A stretch of DNA of 64,000 nt from JAHFUA01 sp963733935. GTDB lineage: Bacteria; Acidobacteriota; Terriglobia; Terriglobales; Acidobacteriaceae. Where the stretch lies: positions 62,001 to 126,000 of the forward strand of contig CAVTEQ010000007.1 of assembly GCA_963733935.1 (NCBI GenBank), in the 5' to 3' direction. This document shows positions 35,402 through 44,833 of this stretch, piece after piece. Numbering within the stretch: the stretch's first letter is position 1; every line of letters starts with the position of its first letter. Under the pieces are notes generated by a model. That model was given only the letters and a program-made list of their open reading frames with translations. It had not been told where the DNA came from and did no database searches. The translations under genes and the position numbers were made by a program.

Positions 35402-35617
35402 TTTACGCGCCAAGCGCTGGAGTCGCGACGCTCTCTCGCTGGATTACTTGTCCAAAACAGGGGTTCTCGCTAACTGAGAACTCCGCAGCCTGTTCGTCTG
35501 CGAGCGCGTGCCCACTTTCTCATTGCCCTTCACCTCGCCCCTGGAACCTACTCAAGCTATACAGCCGGAAACCCGGGCAGAGTAAGCTAGTACAATTCGC
35601 GCACTTGGGGGCAAAGG

Positions 35618-36085
35618 GTGGGGGAGAGATTCATGCGCCGGGCCATCGAGCTGGCGCTCGAGAACGTCAGCACGGGCCGCGGCGGTCCCTTTGGCGCGGT
35701 GGTGGTGCGGGGCGAGACGATCATTGCAGAGGGCACCAATCAGGTGACCTCCAGCAACGATCCCAGCGCTCATGCGGAGATGGTGGCGGTCCGCGCCGCC
35801 TGCCGCGCGCTCGCGAATTTCCAGCTCGCCGGATGCGAGGTCTACAGCAGTTGCGAGCCCTGTCCCATGTGCCTGGGGCTCATCTACTGGGCGCGGCCGG
35901 ACAAAGTTTTCTACGGCGTTACCGCCGAGGACGCGGCCGCCATCGGCTTCGACGACTCGTTCATTTATCGCGAGCTGCAGTTGCCGCGCTCCGCGCGCAG
36001 TATCCCCATGGCCCAGATGCTGCGCGACGATGCCCTGGTCGCGTTCCGCACCTGGCAGCAGAAGCCCGACAAGACTCCGTACTGA
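35618..36085 (+). CDS. guaD: Guanine deaminase, CDA-fold
   Basis: Zinc-dependent nucleobase deaminase of 155 aa. It has the zinc/proton-shuttle motif SAHAEMVAV (HAE) and SCEPCPMCLGLIYWARP (PCxxC), and GFDDSFIYREL as in the Bacillus subtilis guanine deaminase. It converts guanine to xanthine, the substrate of the xanthine dehydrogenase encoded six bases downstream. tRNA adenosine deaminase is the alternative, but operon context and the C-terminal part favour guanine. The start is GTG at 35618, or ATG at 35633. Confidence 0.88.
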   Translation: MGERFMRRAIELALENVSTGRGGPFGAVVVRGETIIAEGTNQVTSSNDPSAHAEMVAVRAACRALANFQLAGCEVYSSCEPCPMCLGLIYWARPDKVFYGVTAEDAAAIGFDDSFIYRELQLPRSARSIPMAQMLRDDALVAFRTWQQKPDKTPY

Positions 36086-36091
36086 TCCGCA

Positions 36092-38326
36092 ATGACCGAC
36101 CGATTCATCGGCAAGTCCATCCCGAGGAAAGAAGGCCGCGAGAAGGTGACGGGCCGCGCCCGCTATGTGGACGACATCGTGCTGCCCGGCATGATCCACG
36201 GAGCCACGGTGCGCAGCCCGATGGCACGCGGCCGCCTTCGCGGCATCCGCTTCCCCGAAGGCATTCCCTGGGATGAGTTCACCATCGTCACCGCCAAGGA
36301 CATTCCCGGAAAAAACTTACGTTGCGCTCATCCTCGACGATCAGCCCTGCCTCGCCGACAAGCTGGTGAACCACGCCGAAGAGCCGGTGGTGCTGCTGGC
36401 GCACTCAGATCCTTATCTGCTCGAAGAAGCGCGGCGCGCCGTTGAACTCGACATCGAGCCCCTGCCGCCGGTGTTCACCATCGATGACTCGCTCGCCCAG
36501 CAAGCAAGTGATCTGGGGCGAAGACAACATCTTCAAGACTTACCTGGTAGAGAGCGGCGACGTGGAGAGCGCGTGGGGCCGCGCCGACCTTATCGTGGAA
36601 GGCGAGTACGAAACCGGCGCGCAGGAGCAGCTCTACATCGAGCCGCAGGGCATGATCGCCGCCTATGACGCGGAGCAGGGCGTGACGGTCTGGGGATCGA
36701 TGCAGTGTCCGTTCTACATCCACCGAGCGTTGATGACCTTGCTCAACCTGCCGGTGAACCAGGTGCAAGTGATTCAGACCGAGACCGGCGGCGGTTTCGG
36801 AGGGAAGGAAGAATATCCTTCGATGATCGCCGGGCATGCGGCGCTGCTGGCGTTCAAGTCGGGCAAGCCCGTGAAGATCATTTACGACCGCGCGGAAGAC
36901 ATGGCCGCAACCACTAAGCGGCATCCTTCGCGCACGCGGCATCGCACTGCGGTCACGCGTGACGGCAAGCTGCTGGCCATGGACATCGAGTTCCTCGTCG
37001 ATGGCGGCGCTTATGCCACGCTCTCGTCTGTGGTGCTGTCGCGGGGGACCATCCACGCCGCCGGACCGTACTTCTGCCCCAACGTGCGCATCCGCAGCAA
37101 GGCGGTGGCCACGAACTTCCCGCCGCACGGCGCCTTCCGCGGCTTCGGCGCTCCGCAGAGCATCTTCGCGCTGGAGCGCCAGATGGACCAGGTCGCCAAA
37201 GCGCTCGGCCTCGCGCCGGAAGAATTCCGCCGCCGCAATTTTGTTAGAGAAGGTGAAACGCTGGCGGTGGGGCAGGTGGTGCGGGAAAAGATCGACATGA
37301 CGGCGCTCCTCGATCGCGCGCTCGAGCTCAGCGACTACTCACGCCAAGCGCCGGCGCTTCGCCGAGGAGAACCCGCGCCGCCAGGTGAAGAAAGGCATCG
37401 GCTTGGCGACGTTTCTGCACGGAGCGGGATTCACCGGCTCGGGCGAGCGCTATATGGCGTCGGTGGTCGGAGCGGAGGCCACACCCGAAGGCCGGGTGCG
37501 CGTGCTCGCCGCCAGCACCGAGATGGGCCAGGGCACGAACACGGTGTTCTCGCAGATCGCGGCGGAAGCTCTGGGCGTCGATTGCGACCTCATCGAGATC
37601 GCGCAGCCGGACACGTCGGTCGTCCCTAACAGCGGTCCCACAGTGGCGTCGCGCACCTCGATGGTGGTGGGCAAGCTGGTGGAAGCGGCGGTGCTGGGCA
37701 TTCGTCACCAACTCGTAACCACTGCTCTGCTGCCGCAGTCGGGATACTCCTCCGAGCAGTTCCGGCAAGCCTGCCGCGAGTACATCAAGCTCCACACCGC
37801 GCTCAAGTCCAGCAGCGAATACAGCGCCCCGCAAGGCATTTACTGGGACGACGAAAAGTACCGCGGCGACGCCTACGGCGCTTACGCCTGGGCAGTCTAC
37901 GTGGCGGAAGTTTCCGTCGACATCGCCACCTGCGAAATTCACGTGGACGATTTCGTCGCCCTGCAGGAAATCGGTCGCGTCATCAACCCGGTGCTGGCCA
38001 CCGGGCAGATCGAAGGCGGAGTGGCGCAAGGCGTGGGCTTCGCGCTCTACGAGAATGTGGTCTGGCACGAAGGGCGCATGGTCAACAGCCAGATGACCAA
38101 CTACATCATGCCCACTTCGGCCGACCTGCCGCGCATCCGCGTGTTCTTCGAGGAAGTGCCCTACGCGCACGGGCCGGGCGGCGCCAAGGGGATCGGCGAG
38201 CTGCCGATCGACGGGCCGGCGCCGGCGATCGTGAATGCCATCGAGAACGCCGTCGGCGTGAGCATCAACCGCGTCCCGGTCACGCCCGAGGTGCTGATGG
38301 AAGCGCTGGAGGGCGTGCGTGCCTGA
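36092..38326 (+). CDS. Xanthine dehydrogenase molybdopterin subunit (three apparent +1 frameshifts)
   Basis: Large Moco-binding subunit that hydroxylates xanthine to urate. Features in order: SIPRKEGREKVTGRARYVDD, the Moco loop ETGGGFGGKEEYPS, GAFRGFGAPQSIFALE, EMGQGTNTVFSQIAAEALG, and the catalytic Glu in GGAKGIGELPIDGPAP. The frame shifts near 36318 (extra T, restores GKNYVALILDDQP), 36501 (extra C, restores QKQVIWGEDNIFK) and 37342 (extra base, restores AKRRRFAEENPRRQ). Each is one inserted base. The repaired length of about 744 aa matches the family. The stop overlaps the start of the iron-sulfur subunit. Confidence 0.9.
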
Positions 38327-38810
38327 AGCGCGCAAGATCGCCGTCAGCTTCGCGGTCAACGGCGAGCCGCGCACCGTCGAGGCCTATCCCATGGCGCGCC
38401 TGCTCGACGTGCTCCGCCAGGACCTGGGCTTGACCGGCACCAAGGAAGGCTGCGGCGAGGGCGAGTGCGGCGCCTGCTCGGTGCTCATCGACGGCGAACT
38501 GGTGAACAGTTGCCTGGTGCCGGTGGCGCAGGTCGAGCGCACCAAGATCACCACCATCGAAGGCATAGCCGGCGAAACTTTGCACGCTGTACAGCAGGCA
38601 TTCGTCGAGTGCGGCGCCGCGCAGTGCGGCATCTGCACCCCGGGGATGGTTCTGGCCGCGGTCACGCTGGTCGAGCGCCAGTCGGCGCAACCGACGGAAG
38701 ATGACGTCCGCAACGGGCTGGCCGGCAACCTATGCCGCTGCACCGGTTACATGAGGATCTTTGAAGCTGTGCTTCAGGCCTGTGAAAAGCGTGTGGGAGC
38801 GGCCACATGA
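38319..38810 (+). CDS. Xanthine dehydrogenase [2Fe-2S] subunit
   Basis: A 163-aa electron-transfer subunit with two [2Fe-2S] clusters: the ferredoxin-type EGCGEGECGACSVLIDGE (with a later NSCL) and the helical domain AQCGICTPGMVLA and GNLCRCTGYMRIF. The GTG start at 38319 overlaps the large subunit by eight bases, and the stop overlaps the FAD subunit by four. It passes electrons from Moco to FAD. Confidence 0.95.
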   Translation: MPEARKIAVSFAVNGEPRTVEAYPMARLLDVLRQDLGLTGTKEGCGEGECGACSVLIDGELVNSCLVPVAQVERTKITTIEGIAGETLHAVQQAFVECGAAQCGICTPGMVLAAVTLVERQSAQPTEDDVRNGLAGNLCRCTGYMRIFEAVLQACEKRVGAAT

Positions 38811-39682
38811 GGTCATACCTGCCGGCGTACGACATGCGCGTGCCGCTCGAACTCGATGAAGCGCTTGAGACCATGGCCCGCGAGCCCGGCGAGTGGCAGC
38901 CTTTCGCCGGCGGCACGGATTTAATGGTGCTGCTCGAGCAAGGCAAGCTTCCCCATAAGAAATTCTTGAGCGTCGCGCGGCTGAAGGAGCTGCGCGGATT
39001 TGCGCTCGCCGATGAGCACCTGACCCTGGGCGCGATGATCACTTACCGCCAAGTCCAAAGCACCGCGGTTCTGCAGCAGGAATTTCCTCTGCTCTGCCGC
39101 GCCGCGTATGAGACCGGCGGTATCGCCACTCAGAACCGGGGCACGCTGGCCGGCAACATCGCCAACGCGTCTCCGGCGGCCGACTCTCCACCGGCACTGC
39201 TGGTTTACGATGCTGAATTGGAACTGGTTTCGGCGAATGGCGCGCGCTGGGTACCCTACGCGAGCTTTCATCTCGGCTATAAGAAGATGGACATGCGCCC
39301 CGACGAACTGATCCGAAACATTCGCTTGCCGCGGACGAAGAAGCACTGGCGGCAACACTATCGCAAGGTCGGCACGCGGCGGGCGCAGGCCATCTCCAAA
39401 GTTTGTTTCGCGGGCGCGGCGCGGGTTGAACAGGGCGAGATCCACGACGTCCGCATCGCGCTGGGCAGCGTTGCGCCGACGGTTCTGCGTTGCCGCAAGA
39501 CCGAGGCTCTCGTACAGGGGAAACTTTCGACGGAGATGGTTCGCGCCGCCTGTGACCAACTCGCGCAGGAGATTCAGCCTATCGACGACTTCCGTTCTAG
39601 TGCCCGCTACCGCACGCGGGTGGCGCAGAAGCTGCTCGAGGAATTCCTCCTCGGGCTCATTCCGCCGGCGGAGACCACATGA
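38807..39682 (+). CDS. Xanthine dehydrogenase FAD-binding subunit
   Basis: A 291-aa CO-dehydrogenase-flavoprotein-like subunit. FAD-contact motifs are FAGGTDLMVLLEQG near residue 36 and TGGIATQNRGTLAGNIANASPAAD near residue 105. The C-terminal CO_deh_flav_C domain follows (SKVCFAGAARVEQGEI). Together with the two preceding genes it forms the three-subunit xanthine dehydrogenase; gene order is Moco, FeS, FAD. Confidence 0.93.
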   Translation: MRSYLPAYDMRVPLELDEALETMAREPGEWQPFAGGTDLMVLLEQGKLPHKKFLSVARLKELRGFALADEHLTLGAMITYRQVQSTAVLQQEFPLLCRAAYETGGIATQNRGTLAGNIANASPAADSPPALLVYDAELELVSANGARWVPYASFHLGYKKMDMRPDELIRNIRLPRTKKHWRQHYRKVGTRRAQAISKVCFAGAARVEQGEIHDVRIALGSVAPTVLRCRKTEALVQGKLSTEMVRAACDQLAQEIQPIDDFRSSARYRTRVAQKLLEEFLLGLIPPAETT

Positions 39683-41034
39683 GCACGCAGGTCATCCGCA
39701 GCCGGCGGGTCCTGACCGATGGCGGGCTGCGCCCGGCGTGGATTGCGGTGCGCGATGGCATCATCGCGGCCATCGGCGGGCCGGAGGAGCTGGGCACGAG
39801 CAGCAACGTGTGTGACTTTGGCGACGCCGTCATCATGCCCGGGCTGGTGGATACGCACGTTCACATCAACGAACCCGGCCGCACCGATTGGGAAGGCTTC
39901 GCCACGGCAACGCGAGCAGCCGCCGCCGGCGGTGTGACCACGCTGATCGAGATGCCGCTCAACAGCATTCCCGCGACCACCACGGTCGAAGCCTATCGCG
40001 CCAAGGTTGCGGCAGCCGAGGGCAAGCTCACGGTTGACGTCGGCTTCTGGGGCGGCGTGGTCCCGGGAAACACCGCCGAGCTGCGCGGCTTGTATGAAGC
40101 GGGAGCGTTCGGCTTCAAGTGCTTCCTGGCGCCTTCGGGCGTGCCGGAGTTCGCGGAAGTTGGCGAGCCGGAGTTGAGAGAAGCGTTGCCGGTAATGTCG
40201 TCGCTCGGCGCCGTACTGATGGTTCACAGTGAGCTGCCGGGGCCGATCGAGCAAGCATCGGGAGAAATCCGCGGCGAAGATCCGAGGCGATATTCGACCT
40301 GGCTGCGCTCTCGTCCGCGTGCGGCCGAGAATGAGGCCATCGCGCTGCTGATCCGCTTGAGCCGCGAGTTCGATGCGCGGGTGCACGTGGTGCATCTTTC
40401 CTCGTCGGATGCGCTTCCCCACCTGCGTCGCGCCCGGGCCGAGGGAGGCAAGATCACGTTCGAGACCTGCCCGCATTACCTGTGGTTCGCGGCGGAGGAG
40501 ATCCGCGACGGCGCCACCGAGTACAAGTGCGCGCCGCCGATCCGCGAGCGTGCCAACCGCGAGCTGCTCTGGCAGGCGCTGCTGGATGGCTCCATCGACC
40601 TGGTCGCGAGCGATCATTCTCCCTGTCCGCCGGAGATGAAGTGCGCTCGCACGGGAGACTTCATACGTGCTTGGGGCGGGATCGCTTCCCTCGAACTCAG
40701 CCTGCCGGTGATGTGGACGGAGGGGCAACGGCGCGGAGCGGGCATCGTCGACATCGCGCGCTGGCTGTGCCAGGGTCCCGCCCGGCTGGCAGGCTTGCGA
40801 CGCAAGGGCGCGATCGCCGTGGGTTGCGATGCCGACCTGGTGGTGTGGCATCCTGACGCCCCATTCCGTGTCGATCCGGCGAAGCTCTATCAACGCCACA
40901 AGCTCACGCCCTATGCCGGGCGAGAGCTCCACGGGGTGGTCAAGGCCACGTTCCTGCGCGGGCAGAAGATCTACGACCGCGGCGACTTCCCTGCCCCGGC
41001 CACCGGGCGCGTGCTCAAGCGAGGCCACGCGTGA
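39679..41034 (+). CDS. allB: Allantoinase
   Basis: Amidohydrolase that opens the hydantoin ring of allantoin to allantoate. The dinuclear metal site is complete: DTHVHINEPGRTDWEGF (HxH), the carboxylated Lys in GFKCFLAPSG, His in MVHSEL and HVVHLSS, and Asp in ASDHSPC. It is 451 aa, the normal size. It overlaps neighbours on both sides by four bases within the purine catabolism operon. Dihydropyrimidinase is less likely given the allantoicase next to it. Confidence 0.94.
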   Translation: MSTQVIRSRRVLTDGGLRPAWIAVRDGIIAAIGGPEELGTSSNVCDFGDAVIMPGLVDTHVHINEPGRTDWEGFATATRAAAAGGVTTLIEMPLNSIPATTTVEAYRAKVAAAEGKLTVDVGFWGGVVPGNTAELRGLYEAGAFGFKCFLAPSGVPEFAEVGEPELREALPVMSSLGAVLMVHSELPGPIEQASGEIRGEDPRRYSTWLRSRPRAAENEAIALLIRLSREFDARVHVVHLSSSDALPHLRRARAEGGKITFETCPHYLWFAAEEIRDGATEYKCAPPIRERANRELLWQALLDGSIDLVASDHSPCPPEMKCARTGDFIRAWGGIASLELSLPVMWTEGQRRGAGIVDIARWLCQGPARLAGLRRKGAIAVGCDADLVVWHPDAPFRVDPAKLYQRHKLTPYAGRELHGVVKATFLRGQKIYDRGDFPAPATGRVLKRGHA

Positions 41035-42516
41035 GCGACTTCACCCAGCTCGTAGACCTTGCCTCGGAGCGCGTCGGCGGACGCGTGCTCGCCGCCAATG
41101 ACGAATTCTTTGCACCCAAGGAGAACCTGCTGAAGCCCTCCAAGCCCATCTGGGTCGAGGACAAATACACCGACCGCGGCAAGTGGATGGATGGCTGGGA
41201 GACGCGGCGCCGGCGCACTCCCGGATTCGACTGGTGCATCGTGCAGCTCGGCATTCCCGGCATTCTGCGCGGAGTTATGGTCGATACCAGCTACTTTCGC
41301 GGCAATTATCCGGAACACTGTTCCCTCGAAGCGTGCGCGCTCGAGGATGAAGGTCACGCCGAAGATCTGACCTCCGGCCCAATCCGCTGGACGGAAGTGC
41401 TGCCGATGTCACCGCTGCAAGGCGACACGCAGAATCGCTTCGCCGATCAGCGATCCGCGCCGCTACACTCATCTGCGCTTCAGCATTTATCCGGATGGCG
41501 GGGTGGCGCGGCTGCGCGTGCACGGCGAGGCGCTGCCGGACTGGCGGCGGGTGCTGGCGGAAAGCCCGTGCATCGACCTCGCCAGCGTCGTCCATGGCGG
41601 CCGCGTGCTGGATGCGAGCGACATGTTCTTCAGCTCTCCGCAGAACCTGCTCATGCCCGACCAGAGTTCGCACATGGGCGACGGCTGGGAAACCAAGCGT
41701 CGGCGCGGCCCGGGACACGATTGGGTCGTCATCCGGCTGGGCATCGAGGGCGTGCTGAAGCAGGTCGAGGTGGACACATCGCACTTCAAAGGAAATTTTC
41801 CCGAAAGCTGCTCTCTCGAAGCCGGCGACTGCGCCGAGTCAGATTGGAAGGCAATTCTGCCGCGTACTCCCTTGCAGGCCGACTCGGTGCTCCGCTTTGA
41901 GATCACGGACAACTCGCCTGCGTCGCATGTGCGATTCAATATCTATCCTGATGGCGGCGTGGCGCGGCTGCGCTTGTACGGTGTGCCCACCCGCGAAGGC
42001 AGAATCGCGGCGGGGCTGAGCTGGATCAACGCACTTGCGGATGAGGCGGTGCGCTCCGCGCTGCTCGACTGCTGCGGAGCGAGCGCGTGGGCGCAAGCCG
42101 TCGCGGCCCGGCGGCCCTTTCACGATGCCGCCCAGCTTTTCACGACCGCGGCCGAGATTTGGGAGACACTCGGCAAAGACGACTGGCTCGAGGCCTTTCG
42201 CCACCATCCGAAGATCGGTGAGCGCAAGGCCGCAGCTGGGCAGACAGCCGAGTCCCAAAGATGGTCAGAGCAGGAGCAGCGCGCGGCGGCCAACGCTGCG
42301 CCAACCCTGTTGGAAGAGTTGGCGCGGGCCAATCAGGCCTATCACGAGCGATTCGGGTACATTTTTATTGTGTGCGCGAGCGGCAAAAGCGCGGACGAGA
42401 TGCTGGCCTTGCTGCGCGAGCGGATGAAGAACGACCCCGAGAGCGAGTTGCGCGTCGCCGCCGGCGAGCAGGCAAAGATCATGCGCCTTCGCCTGGAGAA
42501 AATGCTGGAAGTATGA
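41031..42516 (+). CDS. Allantoicase fused to OHCU decarboxylase (apparent +1 frameshift)
   Basis: Two-domain enzyme of about 494 aa after repair. The first about 330 residues hold two allantoicase repeats (DGWETRRRRTPGFDWCIVQL and DGWETKRRRGPGHDWVVIRL, each followed by YPDGGVARLR), which hydrolyse allantoate to ureidoglycolate and urea. The C-terminal about 160 residues are an OHCU decarboxylase (AFRHHPKIGE, ANQAYHERFGYIFIVCASGKS), which makes (S)-allantoin from the urate-derived OHCU. The frame shift near 41445 is one inserted base; removing a G restores RFAISDPRRYTHLRF. The GTG start at 41031 overlaps allB. Confidence 0.92.
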
Positions 42517-42851
42517 GCGCCATCACTACCCACGTGTTGGACACGAGCACCGGGCGCCCGGCGTCGGGCGTGCCGGTTACCTTGGAAAGACAAGCGGGCA
42601 ACGGCTGGCAGAGCGCCGGCCAAGGCGTCACCAACCAGGATGGGCGGATCCTGGATCTGCTTGCCGGCTCGCCGCTCGCGGCCGGAACCTACCGGCTAAC
42701 CTTCGACACGGCGGCCTATTTCCGCCAGCGGAACCTGCCGGCGTTTTATCCCCAGGTGCAGGTGATGTTCACGGTTGGCGACGCCGGGCAGCACTACCAC
42801 ATCCCATTGTTACTGAGCCCTTATGGGTACTCTACGTATCGGGGAAGCTGA
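42513..42851 (+). CDS. uraH: 5-hydroxyisourate hydrolase
   Basis: Transthyretin-like HIU hydrolase of 112 aa, converting 5-hydroxyisourate to OHCU. N-terminal ITTHVLDTSTGRPASGVPV, and the invariant C-terminal tetrapeptide YRGS, are both present. The start overlaps the allantoicase-OHCU stop by four bases. Since OHCU decarboxylase is encoded just upstream, consecutive pathway steps are co-translated. Confidence 0.96.
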   Translation: MSAITTHVLDTSTGRPASGVPVTLERQAGNGWQSAGQGVTNQDGRILDLLAGSPLAAGTYRLTFDTAAYFRQRNLPAFYPQVQVMFTVGDAGQHYHIPLLLSPYGYSTYRGS

Positions 42852-42854
42852 GCG

Positions 42855-43700
42855 ATGAGCATCAAGCTCTCGAGCAACAACTATGGCAAATCGCGGGTGC
42901 GGCTGGTGCGCATCACGCGTGGCGAGGAAGCCCACCATCTCAAGGACATCTCCGTGGACATCCAGTTCGAGGGCGAGTTCGAGGAAGTCCACACCCACGG
43001 CGACAACCGCAAGGTGCTCCCCACCGACACCATGAAGAACACGGTCTACGCCCTGGCAAGCCAGCGGCCGGTGGGCGAGATCGAGGAATTCGGGTTGCGC
43101 CTGGCAGATTACTTTCTGGAGCAGAACTCGCAGGTCCGCAATGTGCGCGTGTCGATGAGCGAAAGGCTGTGGGCGCGCATCGCGGTCCAGGGGCAGCCGC
43201 ACCCGTGGGCGTTCGTCGCTGGGCGGCCGGAGCGGCGCACTGCAATGGTTTCGGCCACACGCGGCAGTCATTCCACCCAGGCCGGAATCGAAGACCTGCT
43301 GGTGTTGAAAAGTCACGAGTCGGCCTTTGAGGGTTACATCAAGGACCAGTACACCACGCTATCGGAGACTCGTGACCGCATCTTCGCCACCATGTTAAAG
43401 GCGACCTGGAGTTACAGCCGGCAGGATGTGGCCTTCGCACGCTCCTGGGAAGGGATTCGCAACTTGCTGCTCGAAGCCTTCGCCCAGCATCCCAGCGAGT
43501 CGGTGCAGCACACACTGTACGCGATGGCCGGCGCGGTGCTGGATGCGTTCGGCGAGATCGATGCCATCCGCCTTTCCATGCCCAACAAGCACCACCTGCC
43601 CGTGGACCTAGAGCCGTTGGGGCTGGAAAACCGCAATGAGGTCTTCGTTGCGACCGATGAGCCTCACGGGCTGATCGAGGCGGTGGTGAGACGGGATTAG
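42855..43700 (+). CDS. Urate oxidase (uricase)
   Basis: Cofactor-independent urate hydroxylase of 281 aa. Both T-fold halves are visible; GDNRKVLPTDTMKNTVYALA carries the conserved catalytic Thr region, and YGKSRVRLVRITR the N-terminal Lys/Arg region. SVQHTLYAMAGAVLDAF and MPNKHHLPVDLEPLG are typical. Last gene of the operon, three bases after uraH. It oxidises urate to 5-hydroxyisourate with O2, releasing H2O2. Confidence 0.95.
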   Translation: MSIKLSSNNYGKSRVRLVRITRGEEAHHLKDISVDIQFEGEFEEVHTHGDNRKVLPTDTMKNTVYALASQRPVGEIEEFGLRLADYFLEQNSQVRNVRVSMSERLWARIAVQGQPHPWAFVAGRPERRTAMVSATRGSHSTQAGIEDLLVLKSHESAFEGYIKDQYTTLSETRDRIFATMLKATWSYSRQDVAFARSWEGIRNLLLEAFAQHPSESVQHTLYAMAGAVLDAFGEIDAIRLSMPNKHHLPVDLEPLGLENRNEVFVATDEPHGLIEAVVRRD

Positions 43701-43735
43701 CCCTTCCGCGCGGTTGAGCCCTGGCGGAGCCAGCC

Positions 43736-43948
43736 TCAGACGAACGAATCAAAGTACGCGGCGACTTCGCGATAACGACCGGTGGCGAAGACCCTCCTCC
43801 ACGCGGCATCGAGTTCGAGAGCGCGATCAAAGGCTTCGGCAATCGGCAAGAAAGTTTCCCGAGAAGAAGCCGGGCGCACCGGCCGCTGGGGAATTCTTGC
43901 GCGACGCCTCGTCCGCGGTTTGGGTTTGTGTCTGGTTGCGGCACGCAT
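43736..43948 (-). CDS. Small basic hypothetical protein (70 aa)
   Basis: A good GGAGGTG lies ten bases before the ATG at 43948. The N-terminus is very basic (MRAATRHKPKPRTRRRARIP) and the remainder is a helical segment (FLPIAEAFDRALELDAAWRR). Convergent with the uricase gene. Possibly nucleic-acid binding by charge; no family recognised. Confidence 0.55.
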   Translation of the reverse strand: MRAATRHKPKPRTRRRARIPQRPVRPASSRETFLPIAEAFDRALELDAAWRRVFATGRYREVAAYFDSFV

Positions 43949-44371
43949 CGCCTTGCACCTCCCTGTCCCGAGTTGGCTGGGACTTCCCTTTTACCCTAGA
44001 AAAACTGTACGACGGGTGGATGCGCCGGGTCTGTGCTTCGGGTCACACGCTGCCGTGCCTGGCGAAAATGGGTTGCGGAAGAAGGCGCTGCTGTCTCTCG
44101 CGGGCATTCCCATTCTGGCACTCACATCACAAGCGGAGGTGTGCAAGATCACGGCAAATGCCGGCCCATGCGTTGAGCATCACTCATCGCAGGCTGGGCG
44201 TGGAAATTCATAGGCCTTTCGGCCTCTTCACCCATGGTGGCGAAACGAGCGAGTTTCCGCGCCCTGCCACATCTTGCCGCATCACGCTGCTAGTCGAACC
44301 GTTGTCACCAACCCTCCCCGCCTCCAAGCCGGCGGGCCATCGGCCAGTTCGCAAGTCTCCGAGGAGGCACT
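43949..44371. other. Intergenic stretch, no gene recognised
   Basis: About 420 bases between divergent genes. A 223-codon plus-strand frame runs through it, but the translation has no protein-like pattern. A GAGGAGG at about 44360 belongs to the next gene. Promoters for both flanking genes are expected here but not pinpointed. Confidence 0.4.
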
Positions 44372-44689
44372 ATGTTTGCACGTAGGCTGGAATTCGATCT
44401 GATGCTGGTCAAGAAGGATGAATTCCTTCGCAAGGTTCGCGATGAAGTGCTGCCCATCATGAAGAAGCAGGCAGGGTTTGTCGACATCCTCGGCCTGACA
44501 GAAGAGCTCAAGGTCCAGAAGACGGTGTTGATCAGCCTCTGGGAGACCAAGGAGCAGTCCCTGAAGTATGAAAAGGAAGTCTTCCCGAAGATCACCGCAA
44601 TGCTGAAGCCCTATCTGCTGACCCCCTTCGTCGTAACCCCCTGCGTTGTCGAGACGACCATTTCCGAGCACATTCTGGCGGCCGTCTGA
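44372..44689 (+). CDS. Small ABM-like dimeric alpha/beta protein (105 aa)
   Basis: The pattern MFARRLEFDLMLVKKDEFLR, GFVDILGLTEELKVQKTVLI, SLWETKEQSLKYEKEVFPK matches the dimeric ferredoxin-like fold of antibiotic-biosynthesis-monooxygenase-type proteins. Catalytic residues cannot be assigned. GAGGAGG precedes the ATG and a GC-rich hairpin follows, so it is a self-contained transcription unit. Confidence 0.65.
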   Translation: MFARRLEFDLMLVKKDEFLRKVRDEVLPIMKKQAGFVDILGLTEELKVQKTVLISLWETKEQSLKYEKEVFPKITAMLKPYLLTPFVVTPCVVETTISEHILAAV

Positions 44690-44701
44690 GCGCAGAATCC
44701 G

Positions 44702-44735
44702 AGACCCCAGCGTCCGGCGCTGGGGTCGTTTGTAA
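44702..44735 (+). terminator. Probable terminator after the ABM-like gene
   Basis: GACCCCAGC-GTCCG-GCTGGGGTC type stem (AGACCCCAGC pairs with GCGCTGGGGTC) followed by GTTTGT. The T tract is weak, but the stem is strong and lies 13 bases after the stop. Confidence 0.65.
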
Positions 44736-44765
44736 TCGCTTCACGAACGACATGAACCGCAGACC

Positions 44766-44779
44766 GTGATTTCAGTCAC
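44766..44779. promoter_or_regulatory. CRP/FNR-like box GTGATTTCAGTCAC
   Basis: Inverted repeat GTGA-N6-TCAC centred about 61 bases upstream of the YbaK-like gene start at 44834, between a terminator and that start, so it lies where a promoter would be. Confidence 0.58.
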
Positions 44780-44833
44780 TGCACGGCTCGCGTGCGGGAT
44801 GCAACATAAGCGCAACGAGGCACGGAGGTGAAT

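Noticed and set aside
34300..35600. Prophage or integrative element
   Set aside because: No integrase, phage structural gene, tRNA target or flanking direct repeats could be seen.
35618..36085. tRNA adenosine deaminase TadA instead of guanine deaminase
   Set aside because: Shares the zinc motifs, but GFDDSFIYREL and the purine-catabolism operon fit guanine deaminase better.
43714..44385. 223-codon plus-strand frame after the uricase gene
   Set aside because: No protein-like pattern, overlaps a better-supported minus-strand gene with a good ribosome binding site and the start of the ABM-like gene.
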